A stretch of 51,368 nt of DNA from Oscillospiraceae bacterium (GTDB lineage: Bacteria; Bacillota; Clostridia; Oscillospirales; CAG-272), in assembly GCA_015063725.1 (NCBI GenBank), contig SVTP01000014.1:1-51368 (forward strand). The letters are read 5' to 3'. This document shows positions 8,312 to 16,204 of this stretch, in pieces. Position 1 is the first letter of the stretch. Every line of letters starts with the position of its first letter. Made by a program: the position numbers and the translations under genes. Below the pieces are notes generated by a model. That model worked only from the letters and a program-made list of their open reading frames with translations, did not search any database and was not told the DNA's origin.

Positions 8312-9007
8312 TTAGCTCAACTTTGCCTGGTTGATCTTAATGCCAGGACCCATGGTGGAAGCGATTACGCAGCTCTTGATATACTGACCCTTAGCAGCAG
8401 CGGGCTTAGCCTTGATGATTGCGCCAAGCAGTGCATCAAAGTTTTCCTGGAGCTTTTCAGCGCCAAAGGAAGCCTTGCCGATGGGGCAGTGGATGATGTT
8501 GGTCTTGTCCAGACGGTACTCAATTCTACCGGCCTTTGCTTCGGTAACAGCCTTTGCAACGTCGGGAGTAACGGTACCGGCCTTGGGAGAAGGCATAAGG
8601 CCCTTAGGACCGAGAACCTTACCCAGACGACCGATAACAGCCATCATATCGGGAGAAGCGATAACAACGTCGAAATCGAACCAGTTTTCCTTGGTGATCT
8701 TTTCAACGTACTCAGCGCCGCCTGCGAATTCTGCGCCTGCGTCCAGAGCCTTTTGAACGTTGTCGCCCTTAGCGAAAACGAGAACGCGAACCTGCTTACC
8801 GGTTCCGTTGGGGAGAACGATTGCGCCACGAACCTGTTGGTCTGCTTGACGGGAGTCAACGCCCAGACGAACGTGAACTTCTACGGTCTCATCAAATTTA
8901 GCCTTAGCGGTTTGGCAAACAAGTGCCATAGCCTCGGTTACTTCATAAGCCTTATTCTTTTCAATCAGCTTAGTGCTGTCGATATACTTTTTACCCATTT
9001 TTGCCAT
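8312..9007 (-). CDS. rplA: Ribosomal protein L1
   Basis: L1 binds 23S rRNA at the L1 stalk, helps release deacylated tRNA and in many bacteria represses its own mRNA. The length (231 residues) is normal, with the family stretches [16 protein letters not shown] and [19 protein letters not shown]. It starts 14 bases after rplK behind a G-rich site and is the last gene of the operon. Confidence 0.97.
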   Translation of the reverse strand: MAKMGKKYIDSTKLIEKNKAYEVTEAMALVCQTAKAKFDETVEVHVRLGVDSRQADQQVRGAIVLPNGTGKQVRVLVFAKGDNVQKALDAGAEFAGGAEYVEKITKENWFDFDVVIASPDMMAVIGRLGKVLGPKGLMPSPKAGTVTPDVAKAVTEAKAGRIEYRLDKTNIIHCPIGKASFGAEKLQENFDALLGAIIKAKPAAAKGQYIKSCVIASTMGPGIKINQAKLS

Positions 9008-9021
9008 TGTTCAGTACCCCC

Positions 9022-9447
9022 TTACTCCTCAACGGTAACGCCCATGGAGCGTGCGGTACCGGCGATCATGCTCATAGCTGCTTCAACGCTTGCCGCATTC
9101 AGGTCGGGCATTTTGGTTTCAGCAATCTTCTTAACCTGCTCTTTGGTGAGCTTTGCAACCTTGGTCTTGTTGGGGGCTGCGGAACCGGACTCGATGCCAG
9201 CTGCCTTCTTAATGAGAACGGGAGCGGGAGGAGTCTTGGTGATGAATGTGAAGGAACGGTCTGCGTAAACAGTGATAACAACGGGAATGATGAGTCCGAT
9301 GTCGTTCTTCGTTCTTTCATTAAATTCCTTGGTGAAAACAGGAATTGCCACGCCGTACTGACCGAGAGCGGGACCTACGGGAGGCTGGGGAGTTGCTTTA
9401 CCTGCAGGAAGCTGCAGTTTGATATAACCTAAAACTTTCTTTGCCAT
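9022..9447 (-). CDS. rplK: Ribosomal protein L11
   Basis: L11 forms the GTPase-associated centre with 23S rRNA and is needed for stringent-response activation. The 141 residues include [20 protein letters not shown]-like signature sequence and a C-terminal rRNA-binding domain ending in [22 protein letters not shown] precedes the start. It lies between nusG and rplA. Confidence 0.97.
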   Translation of the reverse strand: MAKKVLGYIKLQLPAGKATPQPPVGPALGQYGVAIPVFTKEFNERTKNDIGLIIPVVITVYADRSFTFITKTPPAPVLIKKAAGIESGSAAPNKTKVAKLTKEQVKKIAETKMPDLNAASVEAAMSMIAGTARSMGVTVEE

Positions 9448-9543
9448 AATAAATTACCTCCAAATGTGGTTTTTTGCGGAAGAATGTAATAAAATAAAAA
9501 TTTTCTTCCTCCCACGTGCAACGCCGTGCGTTGCCGAAAGCGT

Positions 9544-10089
9544 TTAGTTTGCCGTTGCCTTTACTTCGCTCGATTCGAGCTCAACAGGCATATCACGGCT
9601 GCCGCGCTTAATAAGCACGGTAATGTTTTTGAGATCCTCGGAGATTGCCTGAACGGTTCCGCTGTAACCCTCAAACAAACCGCTGATAACCTCAACGGTG
9701 TCACCAACCGCAAAGGAGAGCTTCACTTGCTGTACCTGTTCAATATCTAGGGCAGCGACCTCTTCATCGGTCAGGGGGGTGGGGCGGGATCCGGGACCTA
9801 CAAATCCTGTCACGCCGGTAATGTTTCTTACTGCGTGCCAGCTTTCCTCGTTCATGATCATTTTGATATAAACGTAGCAAGAGAAGATCTTATTCTCCAC
9901 TTCCTTTTCAACGTCACCGTTTTTTTCAATGACGATCTCTGTAGGAATGCTGATATCAAAGATCAGGTGACCGAGGCCACGGTTTTCGATGATTTTTTCA
10001 AGACTTGCTTTTACTTTGTTTTCGTATCCGGAATAAGTGTGTGCCACGTACCATCTCGGACCGACGTTCATTTCATTGATATCACTCAT
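9544..10089 (-). CDS. nusG: Transcription termination/antitermination factor NusG
   Basis: NusG binds RNA polymerase and tunes pausing, and couples transcription to translation. The 181 residues contain the N-terminal NGN domain (WYVAHTYSGYENKV, then GFVGPGSRPTPL) and a C-terminal KOW domain (VGDTVEVISGLFEGYSGTV). The annotated start at 10089 has only a weak upstream site. A second ATG at 10071 is possible but has no better one. It follows secE by 13 bases. Confidence 0.95.
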   Translation of the reverse strand: MSDINEMNVGPRWYVAHTYSGYENKVKASLEKIIENRGLGHLIFDISIPTEIVIEKNGDVEKEVENKIFSCYVYIKMIMNEESWHAVRNITGVTGFVGPGSRPTPLTDEEVAALDIEQVQQVKLSFAVGDTVEVISGLFEGYSGTVQAISEDLKNITVLIKRGSRDMPVELESSEVKATAN

Positions 10090-10102
10090 TGCAATTTTCT
10101 AA

Positions 10103-10591
10103 TCAGAACAGACCACTGAGCTTATTAATCAGGAAAACAAATCCTTCATACAAGCCAAGGTCCAACAGACAAATTACCAATGCACATGCAGCCAGCATGC
10201 CAAGAACGACCAAAGAACTCTTCTTTGTTTCCTTCCAAGAGAGCCAAGAAACCTTCTTGAACTCGCTCTTGTAAACGCGAAGACCTTTAGCGATCTTTTC
10301 AGGGCACTTGATCAAAAGAACCACAACACCAACTACAACAACACCGCCCAGAACGATCCAGCAGATCGTTTTGATGAGTCTTGTTCTTTCTGCATCTTTT
10401 TGAGCTTGCGTAAGTGTATCGCTTTGCTCAGTAGTGGTTTGCTCGGTAGTGGTTTGCTCGGTAGTGGTTTCTCCGTGATTGTGACCTTCATGTCCGTCCT
10501 CTGCAAATGCAGGAAGCGCAAAGAGGGAAATCATCATCAGAACTACGCAAATGAGTGCGAGAGCTCTGTTCAACAGATTTTTCATATTCAT
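10103..10591 (-). CDS. secE: Preprotein translocase subunit SecE with exported N-terminal extension
   Basis: SecE clamps SecY in the protein-export channel. The last 60 or so residues are ordinary SecE: amphipathic helix VYKSEFKKVSWLSWKET, then the membrane helix near 133-155. Most Bacillota SecE proteins consist of little more, but this one has 162 residues. It begins with a signal-peptide-like stretch (residues 1-30, ending LPAFA-ED, a good signal peptidase I site), a His-rich DGHEGHNHGE segment, three TTTEQ repeats and an extra helix (about 75-97). The predicted topology is consistent, with the conserved helix in the cytoplasm. The operon position between rpmG and nusG confirms identity. 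An alternative start is ATG 10585. Confidence 0.92.
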   Translation of the reverse strand: MNMKNLLNRALALICVVLMMISLFALPAFAEDGHEGHNHGETTTEQTTTEQTTTEQSDTLTQAQKDAERTRLIKTICWIVLGGVVVVGVVVLLIKCPEKIAKGLRVYKSEFKKVSWLSWKETKKSSLVVLGMLAACALVICLLDLGLYEGFVFLINKLSGLF

Positions 10592-10612
10592 TATTTCCTT
10601 TCTTAACCCAAA

Positions 10613-10780
10613 TTACTTGGTCTCTTTGTGCATCGTGTGCTTGCGGCAGAACTTGCAGAATTTCTTGAGCTCCAGTCTGTCGGGGTCATTCTTCTTGTTC
10701 TTTTTGGTATCATAATTTCTTTGCTTGCACTCTGTGCATGCCAAAGTAATTCTGATTCTTGCTTCATTTTTAGCAGCCAT
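10613..10780 (-). CDS. rpmG: Ribosomal protein L33
   Basis: A 55-residue L33 read directly from the minus strand: [17 protein letters not shown], then [12 protein letters not shown], ending [14 protein letters not shown]. The four cysteines (CTEC and CKFC) make the zinc-binding form. GGGAGGTG precedes ATG 10780 by eight bases. A 64-residue frame over the same bases has no ribosomal similarity. It is the first gene of the rpmG-secE-nusG-rplK-rplA operon, a usual Bacillota order. Confidence 0.95.
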   Translation of the reverse strand: MAAKNEARIRITLACTECKQRNYDTKKNKKNDPDRLELKKFCKFCRKHTMHKETK

Positions 10781-10949
10781 TTAGCGGCACCTCCCATATA
10801 AAAATTTATTTGACGTCCACAGAGTGAACGTCTGTGTACCTCCCTCTGAAAAAGGTGAAGCAGTCAACCCCGTTTTGGGTGGCACGATGACTGCTCTGTT
10901 GCACGAAAAAATGCGCACAACAAAAAAGCCCTTAGGCAGAGGTACGGAC
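10781..10949 (-). promoter_or_regulatory. Long leader of the rpmG operon
   Basis: About 165 transcribed bases precede rpmG. They contain a possible hairpin CAGTCAACCC...GGGT...TGACTG (about 10860-10892) and a purine-rich AGGGAGGTAC that resembles a ribosome site but has no good open frame behind it. A regulatory leader is possible; no known motif is recognised. Confidence 0.35.
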
Positions 10950-10978
10950 ATTATATCACAAACGTCCCCACTTGTCAA
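10950..10978 (-). promoter_or_regulatory. Promoter of the rpmG-secE-nusG-rplK-rplA operon
   Basis: On the minus strand TTGACA (10978-10973), exactly 17 bases and TATAAT (10955-10950), with TGTGA before the -10. Full consensus plus extended -10 fits a very strong promoter. Confidence 0.85.
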
Positions 10979-11068
10979 GGGCTTTTTCGCATTTTTTTGT
11001 ATTTTTTTGAAAGTTTTTTGCAAATTTTCAACCTTATATATATACGCGCGCGTGAGGATGGCTTTTGC

Positions 11069-11518
11069 TCATTTAGCAATACGGTTTTCGATGTCGGTTA
11101 TCGCGTTATCTTCATCTTTGAGACTTGAGAAGAGAAAGATAAATGCAATCGCTAAGAGAAGGCCTAGTGCCAAAAAATCCTTGGCAAAAATCATGCTTAT
11201 AGCGCCACTCAAAATTGCTAACAGGATAATTGGATTTGAATATGTATATCCTTTTACGGTCACCTTGCCGTTTTTTTCTTTAATTTTGACTTTTATCCAA
11301 ATTTTTATTCTTTGCAGAGAGTGCTGTCTATTGCGTTCTCCTGATTCAAAATATCCGACAAAATCCTCGTCTGTTTGATATAGATGCAAGCCTCGTCTCG
11401 CAGAGGTATATTCTTTGAATATGTTCCACGGAGAATGCTCTTCGGTTTCCAGAAGATACAGACAACGGTGCTTGATTTCTTCCGAGCTCAATGTGCTGTC
11501 AAAAGAGAAGAACCTCAT
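11069..11518 (-). CDS. Unknown small membrane protein
   Basis: This 149-residue protein is not recognised. A soluble N-terminal half (about 1-88) with basic KIWIKVKIKEKNGKVTVKGY is followed by two membrane helices (about 95-133) and a short acidic tail. It could be distantly related to PH-like membrane proteins, but no motif proves this. The coding is AT-rich. It has its own promoter at 11542-11570 and no clear terminator. Confidence 0.6.
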   Translation of the reverse strand: MRFFSFDSTLSSEEIKHRCLYLLETEEHSPWNIFKEYTSARRGLHLYQTDEDFVGYFESGERNRQHSLQRIKIWIKVKIKEKNGKVTVKGYTYSNPIILLAILSGAISMIFAKDFLALGLLLAIAFIFLFSSLKDEDNAITDIENRIAK

Positions 11519-11541
11519 ACATTCGTCTCACTTTCAAGAGT

Positions 11542-11570
11542 ATTATAGTACAAAATCGGTTTCTTGCTAA
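11542..11570 (-). promoter_or_regulatory. Promoter of the 11069-11518 gene
   Basis: On the minus strand TTAGCA (11570-11565), 17 bases and TATAAT (11547-11542), about 24 bases before the start. Confidence 0.6.
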
Positions 11571-11598
11571 ACGGTAGGGGGATATTATTGGGGTGAAA

Positions 11599-12627
11599 TT
11601 ACATCAACCCCATCAGCCAAATGACGCCAAGAGCGGTCAGCGTGACAAGCGTATCAATGGTAACGCCGTAGAACATCGGGGCAAGTCCTGCTTTTTTGAA
11701 GTCTGTGATGCTCGTTCCAAGACCGATAGCCGCCAATGCCGATACCATCAAGAATTTACTTGTTGTTTTCATCACGCCCGAAACCGATGCGGGGATCCAA
11801 CCGATGCTATTGATGATGGCGAGAGCCAAAAATCCGCAAATGAACCAAGGAATGATCTTTACGATGTTGACCTTTTTGCCCTCACCGCCTGCTGCCTGCA
11901 GCTCTTTTTGCTTCATACGTGTACCAACAAAGGCAAAAACCAGGACGGTGGGAATGATAGCGATGGTACGGGTGAGCTTTACCATGGTGGCAAAGTCGCC
12001 TGCAATCTCGGAGAAGGCATATCCCGAAGCCACCACGCTTGCGGTGTCGTTAACAGACGTTCCCGCCCAAATGCCGTAGGCGATGTCGCTCATTCCAAGC
12101 GCTTTGCCCATCAAGGGATAGAGCGCGATCATGACCATATCAAAAAGGAAGGTAGAGGACATTGCAAAGGCGATATCCTTGTCGTCGGCGTCAATTACGG
12201 GAGCGATCGCCGCTACCGCCGAGCCGCCGCAAATGCCTGTACCTGCGGAGATCAGGTTGCCAAGCTTCCAATTGAGCTTGAAGATCTTGCGCACAAAATA
12301 GCCGCCGCCAAAGCACATAAGGAAGGTGAAGATCATCACGAAGAAGGTCATTTTGCCAACCGACATAATGGTGCCGATCGAAAGGGAAGCCCCCAACAGA
12401 ATGATGGCGACTTTTAAAATTTTCTTCGATACGAATTTGAGCGCAGGCTTTATCCATGAGGGATGGAAAAAGCTGTTGATGATGGTTCCCATAAACAGCG
12501 CGATAATGGATGCGCCAAGGAGCCCACCGGGAATGAGATGTTCAAGAAAAACAGATAGTGCCGCAACGCCTGCGCAAATGGCAACGCCAAGAGCAAACAG
12601 ACCGCGTTCCTTTGTTTTGGTATTCAT
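11599..12627 (-). CDS. YeiH/YadS-type putative sulfate exporter family transporter
   Basis: This 342-residue integral membrane protein has about ten hydrophobic helices. Family stretches include LGASLSIG, AGTGICGGSAVAAIAPVI (about residue 130), WAGTSVNDTASVVA and AIGLGTSI. The family (PF03601) is annotated as putative sulfate exporters, and its true substrates are poorly known. The start is ATG 12627 behind GGAGG at five bases; ATG 12639 would place the ribosome site inside the gene. It stands alone with its own strong promoter. Confidence 0.88.
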   Translation of the reverse strand: MNTKTKERGLFALGVAICAGVAALSVFLEHLIPGGLLGASIIALFMGTIINSFFHPSWIKPALKFVSKKILKVAIILLGASLSIGTIMSVGKMTFFVMIFTFLMCFGGGYFVRKIFKLNWKLGNLISAGTGICGGSAVAAIAPVIDADDKDIAFAMSSTFLFDMVMIALYPLMGKALGMSDIAYGIWAGTSVNDTASVVASGYAFSEIAGDFATMVKLTRTIAIIPTVLVFAFVGTRMKQKELQAAGGEGKKVNIVKIIPWFICGFLALAIINSIGWIPASVSGVMKTTSKFLMVSALAAIGLGTSITDFKKAGLAPMFYGVTIDTLVTLTALGVIWLMGLM

Positions 12628-12659
12628 AAAGACCTCCAAGGATGTTTTTGTCGTAAGGT

Positions 12660-12688
12660 ATTATAGCATAGGATAGCGGGATTGTCAA
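12660..12688 (-). promoter_or_regulatory. Promoter of the YeiH-type gene
   Basis: On the minus strand TTGACA (12688-12683), 17 bases and TATAAT (12665-12660), with TGC before the -10. Confidence 0.8.
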
Positions 12689-12749
12689 GCAGCAATATTG
12701 GTGAAAAAAGGAAAAGAAAAAAGAAATAAAAATATTTTTCAAAAAAGGC

Positions 12750-12778
12750 TTGACAAAAGCAAACTCCTGTGATATAAT
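12750..12778 (+). promoter_or_regulatory. Promoter of the tRNA-Thr/tRNA-Tyr unit
   Basis: TTGACA (12750-12755), 17 bases and TATAAT (12773-12778), with TGTGA before the -10. Full consensus, 43 bases before the first tRNA. Confidence 0.85.
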
Positions 12779-12821
12779 ATTCCCGTTGCGAAAGCGAATA
12801 CAGTTCGCAAACGAACAATTC

Positions 12822-12896
12822 GCTGGTGTGGCTCAATGGCAGAGCAGCTGATTTGTAATCAGCAGGTTGTTGGTTCGACTCCGATCACCAGCTCCA
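12822..12896 (+). tRNA. tRNA-Thr (TGT)
   Basis: The cloverleaf was folded by eye: acceptor GCTGGTG/CACCAGC, anticodon stem GCTGA/TCAGC with loop TTTGTAA (anticodon TGT), and T-arm GTTGG TTCGACT CCGAT. The CCA end is encoded at 12894-12896. Confidence 0.95.
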
Positions 12897-12923
12897 AAGG
12901 GTCACAAACGTGACCCACAATAT

Positions 12924-13009
12924 GGGGGATTTCCCGAGCGGCCAAAGGGGGCAGACTGTAAATCTGTTGTGCATTCACTTCGGTGGTCCGAATCCACCAT
13001 CCCCCACCA
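12924..13009 (+). tRNA. tRNA-Tyr (GTA)
   Basis: Class II tRNA with a long variable arm: acceptor GGGGGAT/ATCCCCC, anticodon stem GCAGA/TCTGT around CTGTAAA (anticodon GTA), T-loop TCCGAAT. The CCA end is encoded at 13007-13009. It is 27 bases behind tRNA-Thr, in the same transcript. Confidence 0.95.
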
Positions 13010-13010
13010 G

Positions 13011-13040
13011 AAAAAAGCACTGCGAAAGCAGTGCTTTTTT
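13011..13040 (+). terminator. Terminator of the tRNA pair
   Basis: AAAAAAGCACTGC GAAA GCAGTGCTTTTTT: a 13-base-pair stem with a GAAA loop directly behind tRNA-Tyr. Confidence 0.92.
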
Positions 13041-13042
13041 CT

Positions 13043-13175
13043 ATGATGTTTGCCTTCGGCAAATGATGCAGGGCTTCGCCACATTTTGGGGCAAACAGCG
13101 CATCATTGCGAAACGAAGTGGAGCAACATCGTATTTGCGAAGCAAATGCATCATATCGCCGCAGGCGATGCGTCA
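13043..13175. repeat. String of mini-hairpins with TGATG/GCATCAT spacers
   Basis: Short hairpins (TTTGCCTTCGGCAAA, ATTTGCGAAGCAAAT, ATCGCCGCAGGCGAT) are each joined to TGATG or GCATCAT/GCGTCAT. They form a modular non-coding array related in design to 21057-21165. Confidence 0.65.
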
Positions 13176-13179
13176 TTTA

Positions 13180-13345
13180 TTCTTATCCTCGGCAGTATTA
13201 TGCAATTACCATTGGAGGATATATTGTACTATTTATCGTAGCAGAAATTATTGCACACTTTGTTTTCAAAGCATTGGACAAAAAATATACTCCTCTCATT
13301 GAGAGAAAGCTTGAAAAGTATCTTAACAAGTTTTCAAATAAAGGT
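13180..13345 (+). pseudogene. Remnant of a membrane-protein gene
   Basis: The plus frame here reads like the real tail of a protein: a hydrophobic helix (YIVLFIVAEIIAHFVFKAL) followed by a charged stretch (DKKYTPLIERKLEKYLNK). Upstream it runs into a repeat, and no start with a ribosome site is present. It is probably a decayed gene fragment of unknown family. Confidence 0.35.
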
Positions 13346-13354
13346 TGGTTTTTT

Positions 13355-13398
13355 ATTAGACACCTTTTGTTCACAATTACCCTTGTTAGACACCTTTT
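13355..13398. repeat. Direct repeat TTAGACACCTTTT
   Basis: The 13-mer TTAGACACCTTTT occurs twice, 31 bases apart, between the gene remnant and the following hairpin. It could be a scar of an insertion. No transposase is near. Confidence 0.5.
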
Positions 13399-13410
13399 AT
13401 CACGTTTAAG

Positions 13411-13450
13411 GCAACACAAAAAGCACCCCAACGGGTGCTTTTTGTGTTGC
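13411..13450. terminator. Strong symmetrical terminator hairpin
   Basis: GCAACACAAAAAGCACCC / GGGTGCTTTTTGTGTTGC, an 18-base-pair stem with a four-base loop, able to act both ways. Confidence 0.8.
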
Positions 13451-13494
13451 ATAGATGCCACTTCCAAAAGAAATGACACATTGGTTGTTTTTGC

Positions 13495-13523
13495 TTGACA
13501 ATTCCATGCTTGTATGATATACT
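13495..13523 (+). promoter_or_regulatory. Promoter of the M48 protease gene
   Basis: TTGACA (13495-13500), 17 bases and TATACT (13518-13523), with ATGA before the -10. A 135-base leader follows. Confidence 0.75.
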
Positions 13524-13659
13524 ATTCTTAATTGTTGCGTTATCAAACCTAAAATAAATAATCAAGAAAAAAATGAAATTGTGTGATGCACGCATCACGC
13601 TTTCCGTTTATTATTTTATAGGACGGTTTGCATAACAAGAATCTTCAGAGGAGGACTGT

Positions 13660-15696
13660 ATGAACAAATATTTGCGTTACATTGCCGCGTTTGGCTCGGC
13701 GTTTCTCGTCTCTCTTGCGGGCGTTGTGTGGAATATGCTCGCTCCAAGCACGACAATCGCCATTTTGTTTGGCGTCTTGGCGCTTGTCCCCGCGCTTTTG
13801 CTGGCAGGCAACTTGATTGCGGCAAAGGTATACATGGATGGTATCAACCGCGCCAAGGTTGCCGATATACAAAACACGATGCTCCGCCAGCGTCAGTTGG
13901 CGCAAGAGGCATCAGGCGCGTTGCTGTTCAAGCTGCAAAGCATTCGTCGCGCCACTGTCGTCTACGCCGTTTTTGTCTGGCTTCTCGGTGCTTGTGCCGC
14001 GCTCTTTGCAGGCATGATGTATTCTGTTTCCACGGGAATTTTCTACCCGTGTCTCTTTTACGCGGGCTTGGTTTTTTATGCTGCGTATAGCAGAATCTAC
14101 AAGCCTGTCCCCCCCGAGATCAACCCAAACATCCCCGTTCTTAACCGTGCTGACTATCCTCAAATTTACGATGCCGTAGATCGCGCCGCAAGTGCTTTGA
14201 ACTGCCGCGGCGACATCATTATCCTGCTTTCCATGGATTGCAACGCAAGCATTTTGAAGACAGGAAACACATACTATCTCCAAATCGGCATCGTGCTTCT
14301 TAATATTCTTTCCAAAGAGGAACTGTACTCCATCTGTTTGCACGAATTCTCACACGTGGCTGATAAAAACCGCGCAAATGACTTTGAAATGAGATATGGC
14401 GCATGGGTCAGCGAGGGCAAGCCGCACTCCAAATTGATGCTGTTTGTTACCAACGTATTCACGTTTTTTGACGTTTACTATCTCTTCAACCACATGATTT
14501 ACTCCTATGCCACGTCAGTTGTGCGCGAGAGCGAGGCAGACCGCGACATGCTGGTGCACGGAGATGCCAAAGCCGCCGCATCGGCTCTGCTTAAATTGAG
14601 CTATGATGATAAATTCCAATGGGAAAACGGCATTGATGATGACGAGCCTATGTTTGCAAGTGAAACCCCCGATCCTCACTTTTTGTCGGGACGTATTGCC
14701 GTATTTAAAGCAGCGATCGAGGCACGTCACGCCGATTGGGATGCCATGATCGACTTGGAGATCCTTCCCAATAACGCATCTCACCCCACCAAAAAGATGC
14801 GCTTTGAAATTCTCGGCATTGAGAAGCCCGAACTGATCGAGGATACAAGCTCCCCCGAGTACCGCGCGGAGCTGCAAAAAGCACTTGATTTTGCCGACCA
14901 AAAATTTGCCGAGGGCTGGGTAAACTATGAGCAATCCCGCAAAGAGGCATACCTCGAGCCGCTTGCTCGCGTAACCGCTTGGCAAGAAGCGGGATGTCCC
15001 GTTACCGCCGAGGGCTTTGGCGATATCCTCTCCGACCTTCGTCAACTGTGCCGCCAGACCGAGGCAGACGAGCTTTGCGAGCGTGCCATTGCCGAGCTTG
15101 ACGAAAATTCCTCGCCTCTTGCTTATTATCAAAAGGGCTGCAAGCTGCTTTACCGTTACGATCCCGCAGGCGTTGACCTGATCTATCATGCAATGGAGAC
15201 CAACCACAATTTTATGGAAGAGGGCTTGCAGATGATCGGTCAGTTCTACTGCATGACGGGCAGAGAAAAGGAATTGCTCGAATATCGCGCACGTGCGCAG
15301 CAAATGGCGCAAAAGGATAAGGATGAGTACAGTCAGGCAGACGTGCTTTCCAAGCGTGATAAGCTTAGTGCCGATCAAATGCCGGACGGTATGCTCGAAA
15401 ACATTTTGACGTTTATCCACTCCATAGATGAGGGCATTATCAAAAATATTTACCGAGTTCGCAAAACCGTTAACGAAAACTTCTTCATTAGCGTGTTCGT
15501 AATTCATTTTTGGGGAGGCACCGACGAGCAGCGAGGCGAGATCATGCACAAGATCTTCCGCTATCTCGATACCTACCCCGTTGATTGGCAGTTCTCTCTG
15601 TTCGATTATGCCGATCATACCGATATCCCATTTGACAAAATTGAAGGCAGTCTTGTCTGGACAAAAAACAATGATAAAGGAGACCAAAAACAATGA
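13660..15696 (+). CDS. M48-family zinc metalloprotease, membrane bound
   Basis: This 678-residue protein has N-terminal helices (about 5-30, 33-55, 100-120, 125-143) and then an M48 peptidase domain. The zinc site is HEFSH at 228-232, and the third ligand is E290 of ESEAD. It is therefore probably an HtpX/Ste24-like protease. About 330 residues follow the protease part. They have a helical, repeat-like character (QKGCKLLYRYDPAGVDLI, EGLQMIGQFYCMTGREKELLEYRARAQ), possibly TPR-like, and could recruit substrate. GGAGG lies nine bases before ATG 13660. The stop overlaps the next start by four bases (ATGA). Confidence 0.85.
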   Translation: MNKYLRYIAAFGSAFLVSLAGVVWNMLAPSTTIAILFGVLALVPALLLAGNLIAAKVYMDGINRAKVADIQNTMLRQRQLAQEASGALLFKLQSIRRATVVYAVFVWLLGACAALFAGMMYSVSTGIFYPCLFYAGLVFYAAYSRIYKPVPPEINPNIPVLNRADYPQIYDAVDRAASALNCRGDIIILLSMDCNASILKTGNTYYLQIGIVLLNILSKEELYSICLHEFSHVADKNRANDFEMRYGAWVSEGKPHSKLMLFVTNVFTFFDVYYLFNHMIYSYATSVVRESEADRDMLVHGDAKAAASALLKLSYDDKFQWENGIDDDEPMFASETPDPHFLSGRIAVFKAAIEARHADWDAMIDLEILPNNASHPTKKMRFEILGIEKPELIEDTSSPEYRAELQKALDFADQKFAEGWVNYEQSRKEAYLEPLARVTAWQEAGCPVTAEGFGDILSDLRQLCRQTEADELCERAIAELDENSSPLAYYQKGCKLLYRYDPAGVDLIYHAMETNHNFMEEGLQMIGQFYCMTGREKELLEYRARAQQMAQKDKDEYSQADVLSKRDKLSADQMPDGMLENILTFIHSIDEGIIKNIYRVRKTVNENFFISVFVIHFWGGTDEQRGEIMHKIFRYLDTYPVDWQFSLFDYADHTDIPFDKIEGSLVWTKNNDKGDQKQ

Positions 15697-16103
15697 TGAC
15701 TTTTAAAAAATACTGTGAAGAAAACAACCTCGACCAAAACAAGGCGCTTGAAATCGTTGTCAGCAGTGACGAGGGCGTTCTTGCTACACGCGGTGCCTTT
15801 ACCGGCTATTTTGCTGAGATCACCGATACATCTATGATTTGCACCAATGACAAATTAGGCATCAGAAAGGAGTTACCGTTTGCCGATTTTAATGCTGCCG
15901 AATTTGCTATCAGCAACGGCTACCTCTGGATCAAATGCGTTGTCAATGGCAAGTTCTTTGCGTTCAACACTACCCGCAAGGCTTGGGGAGCTCCCGCCGG
16001 AAAATTGCTGATCCAAAAGATCAGCGAAAAGATCACCATTGAGAATATGAAGGATCACGAGCATTACATGGGTAAGTGGTTTTTCATTTACATGTGGAAG
16101 TAA
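15693..16103 (+). CDS. Unknown protein coupled to the M48 protease
   Basis: A 136-residue soluble protein without signal peptide or membrane helix, family not recognised. Its ATG overlaps the stop of the protease gene and has its own AAAGGAG site, so the two are likely translated together and may act together. Aromatic-rich strands (GYLWIKCVVNGKFFAFNTTRKAW) suggest a small beta domain. A terminator follows directly. Confidence 0.75.
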   Translation: MMTFKKYCEENNLDQNKALEIVVSSDEGVLATRGAFTGYFAEITDTSMICTNDKLGIRKELPFADFNAAEFAISNGYLWIKCVVNGKFFAFNTTRKAWGAPAGKLLIQKISEKITIENMKDHEHYMGKWFFIYMWK

Positions 16104-16110
16104 AATTTTC

Positions 16111-16146
16111 AAAAAGATGTTGAGCGTTACCGCCCAACATCTTTTT
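16111..16146 (+). terminator. Rho-independent terminator
   Basis: AAAAAGATGTTG / CAACATCTTTTT stem with T-run, eight bases past the stop. Confidence 0.88.
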
Positions 16147-16204
16147 TATGTGTTCATAATTTCCCCGAAATTGGAAACAGTAAACAAAAAGGGGGAATAA
16201 AAAA

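Noticed and set aside
10603-10797. A 64-codon frame starting MGGAAKWLL at the rpmG position.
   Set aside because: Another frame of the same bases encodes a perfect L33 with two CxxC pairs and a ribosome site.
13043-13450. Repeat-rich region considered as a CRISPR array.
   Set aside because: There are no equal-length direct repeats with unique spacers, and no cas gene. The units are hairpins with fixed joints.
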